Shown piece by piece: positions 1-10,517 of a DNA stretch of 64,000 nt. Numbering within the stretch: the stretch's first letter is position 1; each line of letters begins with the position of its first letter. Both the position numbers and the translations under genes were made by a program. Below the pieces are notes generated by a model. The model saw only the letters and a program-made list of their open reading frames with translations. It was not told the DNA's origin and made no database searches. Source of the stretch: Metarhizium brunneum (lineage: Eukaryota; Ascomycota; Sordariomycetes; Hypocreales; Clavicipitaceae); contig NC_089422.1 of the NCBI RefSeq assembly GCF_013426205.1, positions 1,984,001 to 2,048,000 of the forward strand, in the 5' to 3' direction.

Positions 1-2766
1 AGTCTGCCCAGGACCCCGTAATCCTAATCCCCGACCCGTACGGAGTACTGTGCTGAAATACTAGTATTCCGTACTCGGTACGAATACATGCAGAACACGG
101 AGCACGGAGTAATTGTGCGCGATCGGACGCTCGGTCGTTCGGTCCTGACTTATGCGGGGATATGGCAAGCTGTACGGAGCACTCCGTAATCCATAGCATT
201 AATAATGATGCATTGGAAGCGGCTTTGGTTCCGTTGGCCCTGCTAATGGTAACCATTTCGTTTGCGAAGCTTGTCCCTCGAGTCGGCAACCACCAGGAGC
301 GAACAAAGCCATCGGCCAGAAGGCGGCTTGAGCGTCGAAGATTTGGAAGCACGAGGCAACCTGATGAAATTTGACGAGGCCCGGAGTAATGAAACACAGG
401 CTTTAGTGTTGGCTGAGGGACATGCAGGCCGTCTGATCTCAAGTTGACTGACTGCCCTGAACGGCGGTAGACAAGAAGCGAAGCGACAAGTGATTAAACT
501 GTCAGCGAATTCCGTACCAAGTACTCCGTACATGGCTTGCGTCCAGAGTTTGATGAGATGGAGGCGTTGAGGAAATAATGATGCAAAAGAGCAGGCACCA
601 AGCTCCGACTCTGGATGGCTCCTTCCGCATCTGTAACAGGATACTACACTATGGCGCTTGAGTTTTCGTAGCCGAGTATAGCGCTACGGGAGTGTGGAGT
701 ACCCGGAAAGTAGCGCACGTAGGCGGGTCGTAAGCTACGGTACGGAATTATATTTTTGAAGTACGCCAGAGGTAGGTACCTCCCGACGCAGCATCTGCCA
801 AAGGTGCTCCGTACTAAGTAGAATATTTGGGGTTCTCCTTCCTTCGGTCCAGACGATGGCTTCTGGTGGCGTCGACTAACCTCCAGGGCCGCCGTCAGCG
901 CTGAAGTCTGTCGTCTCAGGTTTTTCTTTCTGCCCGCCGTAATACACCATTGGCATGTTGTGCTTGACGCCTCTCACCGTTGAGCACATACATTTCTCAT
1001 GCATTCCAATCACGGATCCCGTATTCTACGCATACGATGCAAAAAAACATACATACAATGCATACGACACGGTGCTCTCGCTAGCCCCCCATACTGTGCG
1101 ACTTTCTTACAGTACAGCAGATGTCTCTACAGCTTCACGAGTCGCTTTACAAGTCACCATGTGTTGAGCAGGCCATGCATCGTTCGTGACAGCCCCCCTG
1201 CATCGCTGCCCGTCCCTCATCTCTCTCCCCGTCTCGGCTGTCCAAAAGCAACAACCGGATGAATTGCGGCATCCTGACAATGCACCGCTGCGGGCTGGGA
1301 CTGCAAAGGCTATTGGCACCAGACTGTCGGTTGCTCCCTCTCCACCAACGACAGGAAAGCAGCATCCCCCCTCTACCTGGCTAGTACATACATTGATATT
1401 GCTTGAACGAATAGATGAGAGATGGGGCGTTTGGGCCGGTGGCCTGATGGATCCTGGCGGGCTTGCCAGCACATCCCTCTCGGACCAGTTGACGACTCTG
1501 TGCAGAGGACTGCAGTAGTAGCTCCGTCCCAGCGGTACCAATGGCACGAGACATCGAATCCCAGAATCTCGGGCCCAAAGACAAGCTATTGTACGGAGTA
1601 CTAGCTAGACGGCTGGCCCACACACCCGGACAGCGTCCGTCTCCGATGCTCTGGTTGGGTCCATCCCTGCTCTCCCAGGGCGGCCGATGGGAGAGATGAA
1701 GCACGGCGTCGATGGCGTAACGACGCAGAAGGGCACAGCTGGACAAGACGCTTGGCCCTGCCGCTGCGAGCAACAGATGGTGTCGTATGCCGTCGCCCTC
1801 AGACAAGGCTCCTCATTCCTGGAAAGGCGAAGGCCTCTCGCGGATGGTCTTGTTGGCTTGGGATTTGGCGTTGGCCTTGGGACGCCAGGCTCTTTCTTCT
1901 CTCCAGGCAGATACAACATAGATTGGTCTCCGCTCTCTTTCCTTCTCCCCACCACCATTCCGTGACCCTGGCGCTGCCGCCCGTCATCAAACGACCAACA
2001 ACCAAAAAGAAAGCCACGCAACCGGTCAGCCAGCAGGCTGGGTCGCCAACCCACTGGAACCCGCTCATCGGTATCGCCCTGCTCCGTGGGCTCATGATGC
2101 GACTCCACACCACGGACCACAACCACAGCGCCTATTGCCACTTTATGCATAGTACCGGCGCAATCGATGCAGCTCCTGCAGCTGCAGAGTTCTCTAGTCT
2201 GTGTGGTTGCGTTTGTTTGCCAGGAGTACACGTCCAGTTTATTGACTGGAGACAATTTTCACGCTAGCTAGCTGCCGCCTCGTCCGTTCCGTTGTGGTGG
2301 GATTTTCGGTCCCAGGGTGGCCATCGTCACTCCACAAGCCGCTCTCCTCAGTTTACGCTTCATTTTCGTCCTTTCTTGTCTCCCTCTTGCTCCCCTGCTC
2401 CGATCCTTCGAACCCCTTTCCAAGCACTTTCTTCTGCTGCCATCTGGTACTTTTAGCCTTTTGCGCTTGTGAGAGAGGCAAAGAGAGGAAACCCAGGATC
2501 GCTGTGTCTTGACCCTTCAGGGTTTCACAACTATACAGAAGCCGACGGTTACGTTTGGCTCACACGCCCAGCTTTATGGCAAAAATCGGCATCCAGAACC
2601 CAGAGAGTGTCAGGCCCGAAGCACAACCCCTTTCTTTGCCTTTGTTGCCTACTTTCTGAACGAGTCTGCAGCTCTCGCAAGCTCATTGCATGACTCAAGC
2701 TAGAAACCAAGCGGCCCAACTGTTCTGGCCGGCGATAGCACTCCCACCGCCTGCTTTTTGCTGGCA
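1..2766. other. intergenic region / promoter of the first gene
   Basis: No gene supported. Several overlapping open frames on both strands (roughly 1.1-2.3 kb) lack ATG starts or recognisable protein character and look like chance GC-rich frames. Exact copies of the 9-mer TACGGAGTA or its complement TACTCCGTA occur at 39-47, 522-530 and 1592-1600, with many one-off variants nearby. The stretch 2320-2460 is pyrimidine-rich on the + strand, as expected just upstream of a fungal transcription start. Confidence 0.6.
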
Positions 2767-3805
2767 ATGAGTCAACCCGGTACAGGAACGACTTCAATGC
2801 CGGGGCAGGATGTAGATGGCAAGGGAGTTGGGAGAGTTATTTCCAAAGTGAAGAACGCATTCAAGTCTGACAAGCGGGAAGCTGCCGCCTCGAGCACACA
2901 ACCACCTTCTTCTCCACGGGACGACACCCGATCAGATGCGAGCCAAGGATCAACGCCTGCCTCCGCGGTACCCAAACTGAAAATTTTAGAGGAGCGTGCG
3001 AAGAAAATGGGTGAAAAGTTCGGGCTGGTCATTGAATCATCCGACTTTTTAAGCCACTCTCCGAAGGAAACGGTTTTGCGAGTGGACAAACCTATCCGGA
3101 TGCGCGTGCGGCGCAATTGCCACCGGTGCAACACGACATTTACAACCGGCAATGAGTGTACCATGTGTCAGCACGTTCGATGCGAGAAATGCCCCCGCCA
3201 CCCGCCCAAGGAAGGTGAGGCTGGATATTTGGCCCATCTTGCGCAGTTGGAGGCGGAGCTCAAGGCCAACAAGGAAAATCCTCCAATTGTGCCGGACTAT
3301 TTCTGGGGCGACGAACGAATAGAATTAAAACGGCCAAGCAAGACTGGAGGGCAGGATTTGGTCCACAGGAAACCCCGACAGCGTGTTAGGAGGACGTGTC
3401 ATGAATGCCAGACGTTATTTGCTACTGGCAGTAGAAAGTGTGAGAACTGCAACCATATCCGTTGTACTGATTGCCCAAGGGACCCGTAAGTCTTGCCGCC
3501 TCGTGTCTGTTGAAACATGTACATTTGCTAACACTCTTGCAAGGCCCAAAAAGGACAAGTACCCATTCGGCTATCCCGGTGATGCGTTTGGACCAGATTC
3601 TGATGCACGGTTTGAGTGCCATTCTTGCGAGATGGTATATCCTGCTGGAGCTGAGGATGGCACTCCTTGCATAATGTGCGGCTTGGAAAAATCTGTCGAA
3701 TCGCCTCGAGCCTTGCCACGAAAAGTGCAACCTGCTCCCGACCTGGAAGTTCTCAGCAGGCTGCAGGCTAGATTGGATGGACTGAGAGCAAAGGACTCAA
3801 CCTGA
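2767..3805 (+). CDS. conserved fungal protein with three zinc-ribbon-like Cys modules
   Basis: Two exons, 2767-3485 and 3544-3805, give 326 aa. The intron (GTAAGT...CAAG) restores the frame exactly. ATG 2767 is the first ATG in the frame. The N-terminal third is Ser/Thr-rich and low-complexity. It is followed by a repeated Cys module: residues about 118-145 (CxxC...CxxC..RCxxCPR) and about 211-239 (CHECQ...CENC..RCTDCPR), then a shorter CxxC...CxxC at about 262-280. The first two modules are clearly a duplication. Pairs of CxxC suggest structural zinc binding, but no catalytic motif is visible. Similar zinc-ribbon hypothetical proteins are, to my knowledge, widespread in filamentous ascomycetes without assigned function; nuclear or RNA/protein-binding roles are speculation. 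It lies convergent with the clr2-like gene. Confidence 0.85.
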
Positions 3806-4382
3806 CATGGTATTTTGGCAACTATCCGGGCTGCAGCACTATGCAGGATGTATCCTTGACAGGGCACGTCCGACAAGCAGTCTGGCGAATAGTCTTCGTA
3901 TATTATCACGCTCGAAACGACAGCAACGACCTTGATGACAACACTTGGCTTCCCCTTCTTCTTTTTTTTTAATGCAGGCATCTTACGTGGCTTCGACAAG
4001 GCCTAACATGGATAGCTTGGAGTACCCTACCCCAGGAATCATCGGCACTTTGTTTTATCCATATTGTATTTCAATGGCTCTAGGATTATTGTCCAATGGC
4101 AATTGTGCCGAACTTTTAGACGCGGGAAACGGCGCGGGAAACGGGCACGGAACAGGAACTTTTTTCCCCGGCAAGTCTCAGTGTGTTCTGGGTGGGATTT
4201 TGGGTACATAAAAAGCATGAGCAAGGAGTGATCTACCGTTTTTATTAGTATATTCTCTGTACATAAATTAACACCAAGCCAGATTGATATCTGCAGCCAC
4301 ACTTTGACAGTAAACTCCAATACAAAGCTTGCTGACACATGCGGCCAATGACCTATCTACCGAGACAAGTCTTCGGACAACA
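3806..4382. other. convergent 3' intergenic region
   Basis: Lies between the zinc-ribbon gene (+) and the clr2-like gene (-). It holds presumed 3' UTRs of both. A run of ten T is at about 3961-3970. No coding potential beyond short chance frames. Confidence 0.6.
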
Positions 4383-6299
4383 CTACCCCTGTACCCGCAG
4401 CCCATCTTCCTTGATAAGAGGCTCCAGCGATATCATAGATCCCTGGGGCACAGAAGCGCCCAGACTGTCCATCCTATTCGCCTTTCTGCCTATGTGGCCG
4501 CCGACGCCTCCGTCCATCCGGTTATTCAAGTACGGCACCTGCTCATCCACCTTTCCCTGCGCAAGGGCCGCATTGAAGCCCGCAGGGTTCAGAATAGGCA
4601 TCAGCCGATGAGAAGGGTAAAAGCGTCCCTTGACGAGCTGCTCGTTTAGCGTGAGATTCTCCTTTACCAGCACCCAGCGCCGCGGGTTGGCGGGGTTAAG
4701 CTGATTACGCCACGATGTCTCGTCCCTCAAGGCAACGGGGAGCTGGTCCTCTGGAACGACGCTTGCCGGGGGCGAGTCGGGTTTGGCCAGCCGGTACACG
4801 TTTCCGCGGAAGAAGACGGCGCCCGGGTATTCCTTTTTGGTGAATATGTACCGAAGGCCCATGATGGACGCGTCACCCACGGAGGGCTCTGACGGAACGG
4901 GCTTGATGCGCAGGCAGTCGCCTATTTCGATTCGTTCGGCGCCGAAGAAGCAGCCATAGTAGGGGAGGGTGTCGGCGTTGGGGTCGTCGGAGAGGGGACA
5001 CCAGAGGGAATAGGAGGCGTCAATGCGGGAGGCGGCAAGTTTGGAGGCGTCAAGGGCGAGGAGTTCTCGTTTGGGGGGCTCGTTTGCCGCCGAGTGGAAG
5101 AGGGCGTCCCAGGGAATCTGGTCGAATGGCTTGTCTTTGAGTTCTGCGACGGCAACGGGCGGGACGGAGAAGGCGTGGAAGGGGCGGAGGTCGGACTGGG
5201 GTTTTGTGACGGTTTGTTGGGGAACGAGGGCGTGGCCGAGAGGCAGCATGGTGTGGGTTGGGGAGGATGGGTTGGGACTGGGTGAGGCAACGATGCCGAG
5301 ACGCCAGGTGTTGCCGTTTTGGTACCATGTTAGTTCGCCGGCGCGGAAAAGGAGCGAGCCTGAGAGGGACCAGCGGACCGGTTGAGGTTGTTGTTGTTGT
5401 TGTGACGGTGGTGGTGTTGGTTTTGGTACAGGTTGTTGCTGTTGTTGCTGTTGTTGCGGTGTTGGCTGTGGTGTGTTGGAGTTTGACCGGGAGGGTATAG
5501 CTACTATTAAATGATTCGTGGACTTGGTTGATGTAGATTTCGAAGTTGGCGGTTTGGTAGCTGGTGTTGCGGACGTGGTGGGAGGAGTCCGCCCAGGCTG
5601 TCCTGGGATTGCAGGCAACGGAACGGGAGTGACTCTTTGCGCGGCAGCTGAGACAGGAGCCGGCATTGGTGTATTGGACGAGGACTTGACTCCGGTGCCA
5701 GACGCCGTAGCTGCTGATACGGGGATAGGCGTCTCACCGGGTGTGATGATGAGTGTTTCTTCCACCGACGCCGCAAGCTTCGCAGGATTGGGGAGATTAC
5801 AGTGTACGCAGCAGCAGTCCTTGTAGTCTCTGGACGCAGAAAGTAGCCAGATGAGGTGGACGCCGAATTCCTGCGGGCTCTTGTAGAGCTTGGTTTTGAT
5901 GGGATAGCCTGACACCCAGAGATGTTTGGACTTTTCATACAGCCAGTATCCCCTGGGAAACTGTACGTACCACGGGTTTCCTTCTACGTCTTTAGTTAGC
6001 CTTTCCTTGTCTGGGGTTAAAGAGTAGGGGAGGTGTTGCGCACCGTCGGGATTTGGTGAGAGTTCCTGCTTGAGCAGAATCCCCAGCTTGATGCGCCACT
6101 CGATGAACCGGGGATCGTCTTCGGCCAGCCGTGTCATTTGTGGTTTCACACGGGGCGTCTTTTCAACTGCCGCCGCCGCTACATCTTTTCCAGTCCTTTT
6201 GGGGGCCGTATTCGTAGAGGGCCAATATCCCGGGCCTGTGTCTGCGCCGTCGCTGCGAGCGATGCGGACGACGTCAAAGTCTTTGGTGTCTGCTGCCAT
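4383..6299 (-). CDS. clr2: Clr2-type transcriptional silencing protein (SHREC component)
   Basis: One exon, 638 aa, ATG at 6299. The N-terminal region (about residues 50-165) contains the block 'FPRGYWLYEKSKHLWVSGYP' followed by 'EFGVHLIWLL' and a Cys pair 'CCCVHC', which I recognise as the Clr2 transcription-silencing domain. The C-terminal third ('IEIGDCLRIKP', 'YPGAVFFRGNVYRL', 'RWVLVKENLTLNEQLVKGRF') fits the second, BAH-like Clr2 domain. A disordered Pro/Gln/Thr-rich linker (about 190-310) with two polyglutamine tracts separates them. In fission yeast Clr2 works with the deacetylase Clr3 and the remodeler Mit1 in the SHREC heterochromatin-silencing complex, so a nuclear silencing role is inferred here. 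It is divergent from nse1, about 1 kb apart. Family assignment is from motif memory; an Rsc7-type assignment was considered and rejected. Confidence 0.8.
   Translation of the reverse strand: MAADTKDFDVVRIARSDGADTGPGYWPSTNTAPKRTGKDVAAAAVEKTPRVKPQMTRLAEDDPRFIEWRIKLGILLKQELSPNPDGAQHLPYSLTPDKERLTKDVEGNPWYVQFPRGYWLYEKSKHLWVSGYPIKTKLYKSPQEFGVHLIWLLSASRDYKDCCCVHCNLPNPAKLAASVEETLIITPGETPIPVSAATASGTGVKSSSNTPMPAPVSAAAQRVTPVPLPAIPGQPGRTPPTTSATPATKPPTSKSTSTKSTNHLIVAIPSRSNSNTPQPTPQQQQQQQQPVPKPTPPPSQQQQQPQPVRWSLSGSLLFRAGELTWYQNGNTWRLGIVASPSPNPSSPTHTMLPLGHALVPQQTVTKPQSDLRPFHAFSVPPVAVAELKDKPFDQIPWDALFHSAANEPPKRELLALDASKLAASRIDASYSLWCPLSDDPNADTLPYYGCFFGAERIEIGDCLRIKPVPSEPSVGDASIMGLRYIFTKKEYPGAVFFRGNVYRLAKPDSPPASVVPEDQLPVALRDETSWRNQLNPANPRRWVLVKENLTLNEQLVKGRFYPSHRLMPILNPAGFNAALAQGKVDEQVPYLNNRMDGGVGGHIGRKANRMDSLGASVPQGSMISLEPLIKEDGLRVQG
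5387..5457 (-). repeat. two CAA/CAG trinucleotide tracts encoding polyglutamine
   Basis: Read on the minus strand, CAA/CAG runs encode Gln tracts inside the Pro-rich linker of the Clr2-type protein: about 5431-5457 (nine-residue-class tract) and about 5387-5403 (five to six Gln). The repeats stay in frame, so length variation between strains would change the linker without breaking the gene. Confidence 0.8.
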
Positions 6300-7318
6300 G
6301 GCCGTAGCTTTGCGGCCTGCGAGTGTCTTTGGATATATGTCTCCAACGGTTGGAGAACTAAGGTCTTTGTGTCTCTGCGCCCCGTTTATTTCGAGGACAA
6401 CACCCTCGGCCCGCCTCCCGTGGGTTGGTGACTGCTTTATATGCTTCGACGCATCAACTGACGAGGGTTGGAGGAAAGCCAGGTTCCGGAGGGGAGTGAG
6501 ATGTGCTACCCTTCACGTTGCTGAAGGTTCGAAATGGAAAAGTGAGATGGATCAATTGAATGTAGCTAACAACTGTTTCGATGATAGGAATGATATTGCA
6601 GGCATTCGATGTCGCTGACACGGCACCATGATGAGATGAAATGTCAACCTGATAGATGCACGAGCCGTTGTCGAATAGCTTGTTCTCAAATGCGATGAGT
6701 CAGCAATACTTTGGTTACCCTAGACGCGGCCTGGTTTGTAAATGTCAAAGTCTGATGGCGCAAGTTTTGGTTTTGCGCACAAATGTATGTGTGGTTTCGA
6801 TGCATGACGGAAGTTTTTGTATTCTCCAGGTCTGTGTCGTGTTGTTTTTGGACAATTTGAAGCAAAATGCATTCATCTCTTAACTGTAAGTGGCTCGTCC
6901 TCTTGGTCGCTGATGGGTGGCGCTGCACAACGAACTTGGGACGATGGGATATGGGAGCATAGACACGAGCCTATGGGAAACGGTCAGCAAGCCGCATATA
7001 ACCAATCATGGGGCTAAAAATTTAGATACATAATTACTTAAGTAGATTAACGAGAGCGTGGATTGAGCCCAGCTCGGTATTTCCTTCCATTCATTCAATT
7101 TGATCAAACGTGGCCACTCGCGGAGGGTTTTCGCAAGGAGTGTGATTGCTACTTACGCACCGCCACATCAATTAACGCCTTTTTCGCGTTCCACTTCAGC
7201 TTCATCAGACGCGTCGGCGCACCCAACCATCAAGTAATTATTATACCTGCTTGATACAGAATCGAACCAGACGCTCTTCCATTAGACATCTGCCGAGTTT
7301 AAGCAGCAGCAGCTCACC
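6300..7318. other. divergent promoter region between clr2-like and nse1
   Basis: Shared upstream region of two divergently transcribed chromatin genes. No gene supported. A minus-strand tRNA-like string lies at about 7240-7300 (box A-like 'CTAATGGAAGAGC' almost abutting box B-like 'GGTTCGATTCT') but lacks an anticodon arm, so it is not called as a tRNA. Confidence 0.55.
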
Positions 7319-8335
7319 ATGGACTCGGTCCTCGGTCCAGACTACGAAAACAGTCACCGAGCATTCCTCCAAGCCCTCCTCGCTCACAGCACGCTCACGT
7401 TCGAAGAAGCGCAACCAGTCCTGGCTGCCATATTCAACGCCGCCGGCATCCACGAATCAGTTGTCCGGCCAGAGCAAATCACTGAAGATGAATTCAAGAG
7501 ATACATCGAAGTAGCCTCTGACGCCGCCTCCCTCTTTGATTATGAAGTGCGCAGCATCATGCACCAAGTCACCAAGCACCGGGTGTACGCTCTCGTAAAC
7601 ACCCAGTCCGACCCCCAGACACAGCTAGCCACGACATACAGCCCCGAAGAACTAGCCTTTATCAAACGTGTCCTTGACGGCATGTTTGACAAATACAACA
7701 CGCCGCGGATGGAGGTGCTCGCCATTACGGAAATGCAGGCCATCAAATTTGCCAGACCACCCAACCGTCGGCAGAGCCACCTGGACCCCGAGGACTCGAC
7801 GGAGACGCAGGCGCAATTAGCTGCAGCAGACAAGGGCCTTAAACACAGCGAGGTGGAAGCCGTCATGAGGAGTCTCGTAGAGGGAGGGTGGTTTGAGAAG
7901 AGCCAGGATGGCTTCTACGCAGTCACTCCACGAGTGTTGCTTGAGCTACGTCCCTGGCTGGTGGAGACGTACAACGACCCTGATGCTGAGGCAGATGAGT
8001 GGCAGCGCATCAAGTTCTGCGAGGCGTGCAAGGATATCGTCACCATCGGGCGGCGGTGTGCCCAGCCCAGTTGCACTTTGAGACTACACGACATGTGCCA
8101 GGATGCGTTTTGGCGGGCTAGGAGGTCGAAGAATTGTCCCAAGTGTCAGAAGGAGTGGACGGGAGACCGGTATATTGGCGAGAGGGCAGTGACCATGACG
8201 GAGGCGTATCAGAAGGGGAGGAGAAGGAGTGGAGGGAGGAAGAGCACGTTGGCCGACGATGTTATCCAGCAGCAGGGGATGGAGGAGGATGTGGACGAGG
8301 ACGACGACGAGGAAGACGAGGACGACGAGACGTGA
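7319..8335 (+). CDS. nse1: Nse1, RING-like subunit of the Smc5/6 complex
   Basis: Single exon, 338 aa, with ATG 7319 in a good context (CACCATGG). Residues about 8-215 form the helical, winged-helix-type Nse1 domain, with blocks such as 'RAFLQALLAH', 'YALVNTQSD' and 'EVEAVMRSLVEGGWFEKS'. Residues about 238-283 hold a C4HC3 RING-like domain: CxxC, then C-x4-C, H-x2-C and CPKC. In the Smc5/6 DNA-repair complex Nse1 pairs with Nse3 and acts as a ubiquitin ligase through this domain; all zinc ligands are visible here. The C-terminus is a very acidic Asp/Glu tail (about 318-338). Length is normal for the family. It acts in the nucleus in homologous recombination and replication-fork repair (family knowledge). 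Confidence 0.92.
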   Translation: MDSVLGPDYENSHRAFLQALLAHSTLTFEEAQPVLAAIFNAAGIHESVVRPEQITEDEFKRYIEVASDAASLFDYEVRSIMHQVTKHRVYALVNTQSDPQTQLATTYSPEELAFIKRVLDGMFDKYNTPRMEVLAITEMQAIKFARPPNRRQSHLDPEDSTETQAQLAAADKGLKHSEVEAVMRSLVEGGWFEKSQDGFYAVTPRVLLELRPWLVETYNDPDAEADEWQRIKFCEACKDIVTIGRRCAQPSCTLRLHDMCQDAFWRARRSKNCPKCQKEWTGDRYIGERAVTMTEAYQKGRRRSGGRKSTLADDVIQQQGMEEDVDEDDDEEDEDDET

Positions 8336-8956
8336 TGTGGCGGAGGGCAAGTGAGACAGTGATTGATTGTATGAGTACTCCGTAGCAAAAATTGAGACTA
8401 GGGTTATACTGCGAAGTGGACGTGTTTTCAAGAATCAAGAGCATCGCTAGCCCACTATATGTGTGAGCTGTGACAATGTTTCAGCACCGTTGCTTGGAGT
8501 CGAATGACGAGACCGTACATGTCCACCCACGCACTGCGAAATGCCACTGTAACCGCCAGGGGTCACATGTGTGCAGATGCAACCAGTTCAGATGGCTCGA
8601 TGACCTACCGGGCACAAACTTCCAGGTTGGATGGCGGCTCGTGACATCATCATGTACGGCGTGGCGGTGCAAAAGCGGCCGCCCGCCCGCACAGCCAGCA
8701 AACAGTTGACGACTCGATGCGCTTCCAAGCGCGCAACGTGGGAACGCGGGAGCGCTCGAAACAAAGAACCCATCCAATGAAACGGCAAGGGGTTCAAGCT
8801 CTGTCGACAATAGGGAGCGTATTTAAACAGCCACCAGCCGCACCTGGGAGCTGCAGCTAACTACTAGTACTCAAGTAGTCTGCATCTCACAGACCAGCCT
8901 GCATACCACAATCCCCAGCCCCCTCCGCGGGAACCAACAGCCGCCATCAAGTCACG
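8336..8956. other. intergenic region
   Basis: Upstream region of the next + strand gene. It carries one exact TACTCCGTA 9-mer at 8376-8384. No coding frame with ATG and protein character. Confidence 0.55.
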
Positions 8957-10294
8957 ATGCTGGAGTACTTCACATACAAAAAGGTCAAGAAGCACAAGGC
9001 CGAGAAGGCGGCGAAAGAAGAAGCCAGACAGGCGGCCGAAGCTGCCACACGAACCGACACCAGTGCCGCCGAGAGCAGCAGCAACAACAAACACGCACAT
9101 GGCCATGACCACGACACCAGGCACCGCCGCCACGACGGCCACGAAGCCGTCATTCGACCCGACGACGAGAGCTTTCTCGAGGAACTGCTCGCCAACGATG
9201 ACGTCCCCGCGCCGCCGTTGCCCCCGCGCCTGTACCTGCGAGACCTAGACTGGCCCTCCGACACGGACGATGCCACGCCGTCTACAAGCCAGCAAGCACC
9301 ACCACCGCCCGGCAAGCCCGCGGACAGTGAAAGTGACAAGGACAAGGACAAAGACAAGGAGCCCAAGAAGCCGAACCGCATCTCCGCGCTCTTCACCCGC
9401 TCCAAGCCAAAGGACGACGCCCTCAAGCCGCTGCCCACCACGGCGCCCGCCGAGCAGGAAAAGGAAAAGAAGGACCTCTCCAAAGTCCTCGACCGCCTCA
9501 ACCTGTCGGTCAAGAACAACAAGGTCATCAGCACCGACTCGTCCGCCGCCCTCCAGTCCTTCACCAATGTCTTCAAGGACCTCGTCAACGGCGTGCCCAC
9601 CGCCTACGACGACCTCATGGGCATCGTCGACGACAAGGACGGCGCCCTGGCAAAGGGCTTCGACAAGCTGCCCAACTCGCTCAAGAAGCTCGTCACCCAG
9701 CTCCCGGACAAGCTCACCTCCTCTCTGGGGCCGGAGCTGCTCGCCGCCGCCGCCGCGAGCCAGGGCATCAAGGCCGACAGCAGCAGCGGGCTCAAGGGCG
9801 CCGCCAAGAGCGTCTTCGTGCCCGCCAACCTGCTGCAGCTCGTCACCAAGCCCGGCGCCATTGTCGGCATGCTGCGCGCCATTGTCGAGGTCCTCAAGAC
9901 GAGGTGGCCCGCCTTTATTGGGCTGAATGTCATGTGGGGGGTTGCTTTGTCCCGTGAGTAATTTCCTCCCCCCTTTGCCATCGACTCTTGAGAATAGAAC
10001 GTCGCCCTTTTTTTTCTTTCTTCTTTAAGCACCATGGCTGTCTAGACAGGCCGTGTTTACAAGTACCCGCGCTAACGTGGCATAGTTCTCCTCTTTGTGC
10101 TGTGGTACTGCCACAAACGGGGCCGGGAAGTCCGCCTCGAAGGCGAGCGCACCGTCGACGGGAGCGACCGTATCGAGGAGCTGGCTGATGATCCTGCGCT
10201 GCCGGCTCCCGAGCCGCCGGGCCGGGTGTCGACGCTGCGAGATGAAGACGCAGAGGTGGTTGAGGCTCCTGGGCGCAGAAACCTGTCCAGGTAA
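8957..10294 (+). CDS. single-pass membrane protein of unknown function
   Basis: Two exons, 8957-9953 and 10086-10294 (intron 132 nt, GTGAGT...CATAG), give 401 aa. I do not recognise the family. The N-terminus is a basic Lys/Ala/Glu helix. A His-rich segment and a Lys/Asp repeat ('SDKDKDKDKE', about 125-135) follow. A helical region (about 165-300) leads into one strongly hydrophobic segment (about 320-345, 'FIGLNVMWGVAL' joined to 'SLLLFVLWYC'). The tail is short and charged. There is no signal peptide, so the protein is probably anchored by this one segment with most of it facing the cytosol. The intron splits the membrane segment; the unspliced frame stops two codons into the intron and would lose half of it. 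Coding sequence is very GC-rich at third positions, which explains the long antisense and shifted frames. Confidence 0.8.
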
Positions 10295-10517
10295 GCCTAC
10301 TTGCGTAGAGATGTGTGTAATGGACCAGACTAGAATGAAGACACGCTTTGAACGAAAGGGAGAAAAAAATTTATTCATGATTGGACGGCGGCGATGCTTT
10401 TGAGATGCTTTGTATCAGCACGGATAGTACTTTGAATATATACATGTACATATAATGGGTATCTTGTCATAATCCCCGCTTCACTCCATGGATTAAAATG
10501 CTAATAAGACATAATCA

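Noticed and set aside
1107..2267. Overlapping frames of 100-216 codons on both strands
   Set aside because: No ATG for the longest, no motifs, and frames overlap on both strands; typical of GC-balanced non-coding DNA.
4383..6299. Assignment as an Rsc7/Swp82-type remodeler subunit
   Set aside because: The N-terminal 'GYWLYEKSKHLWVSGYP' and Cys-pair block fit Clr2 better, and the Rsc7 core text is absent.
8947..9926. Long frames in other frames/strand over the membrane-protein gene
   Set aside because: Ser/Pro/Arg-rich shadow frames of a GC-rich coding exon.
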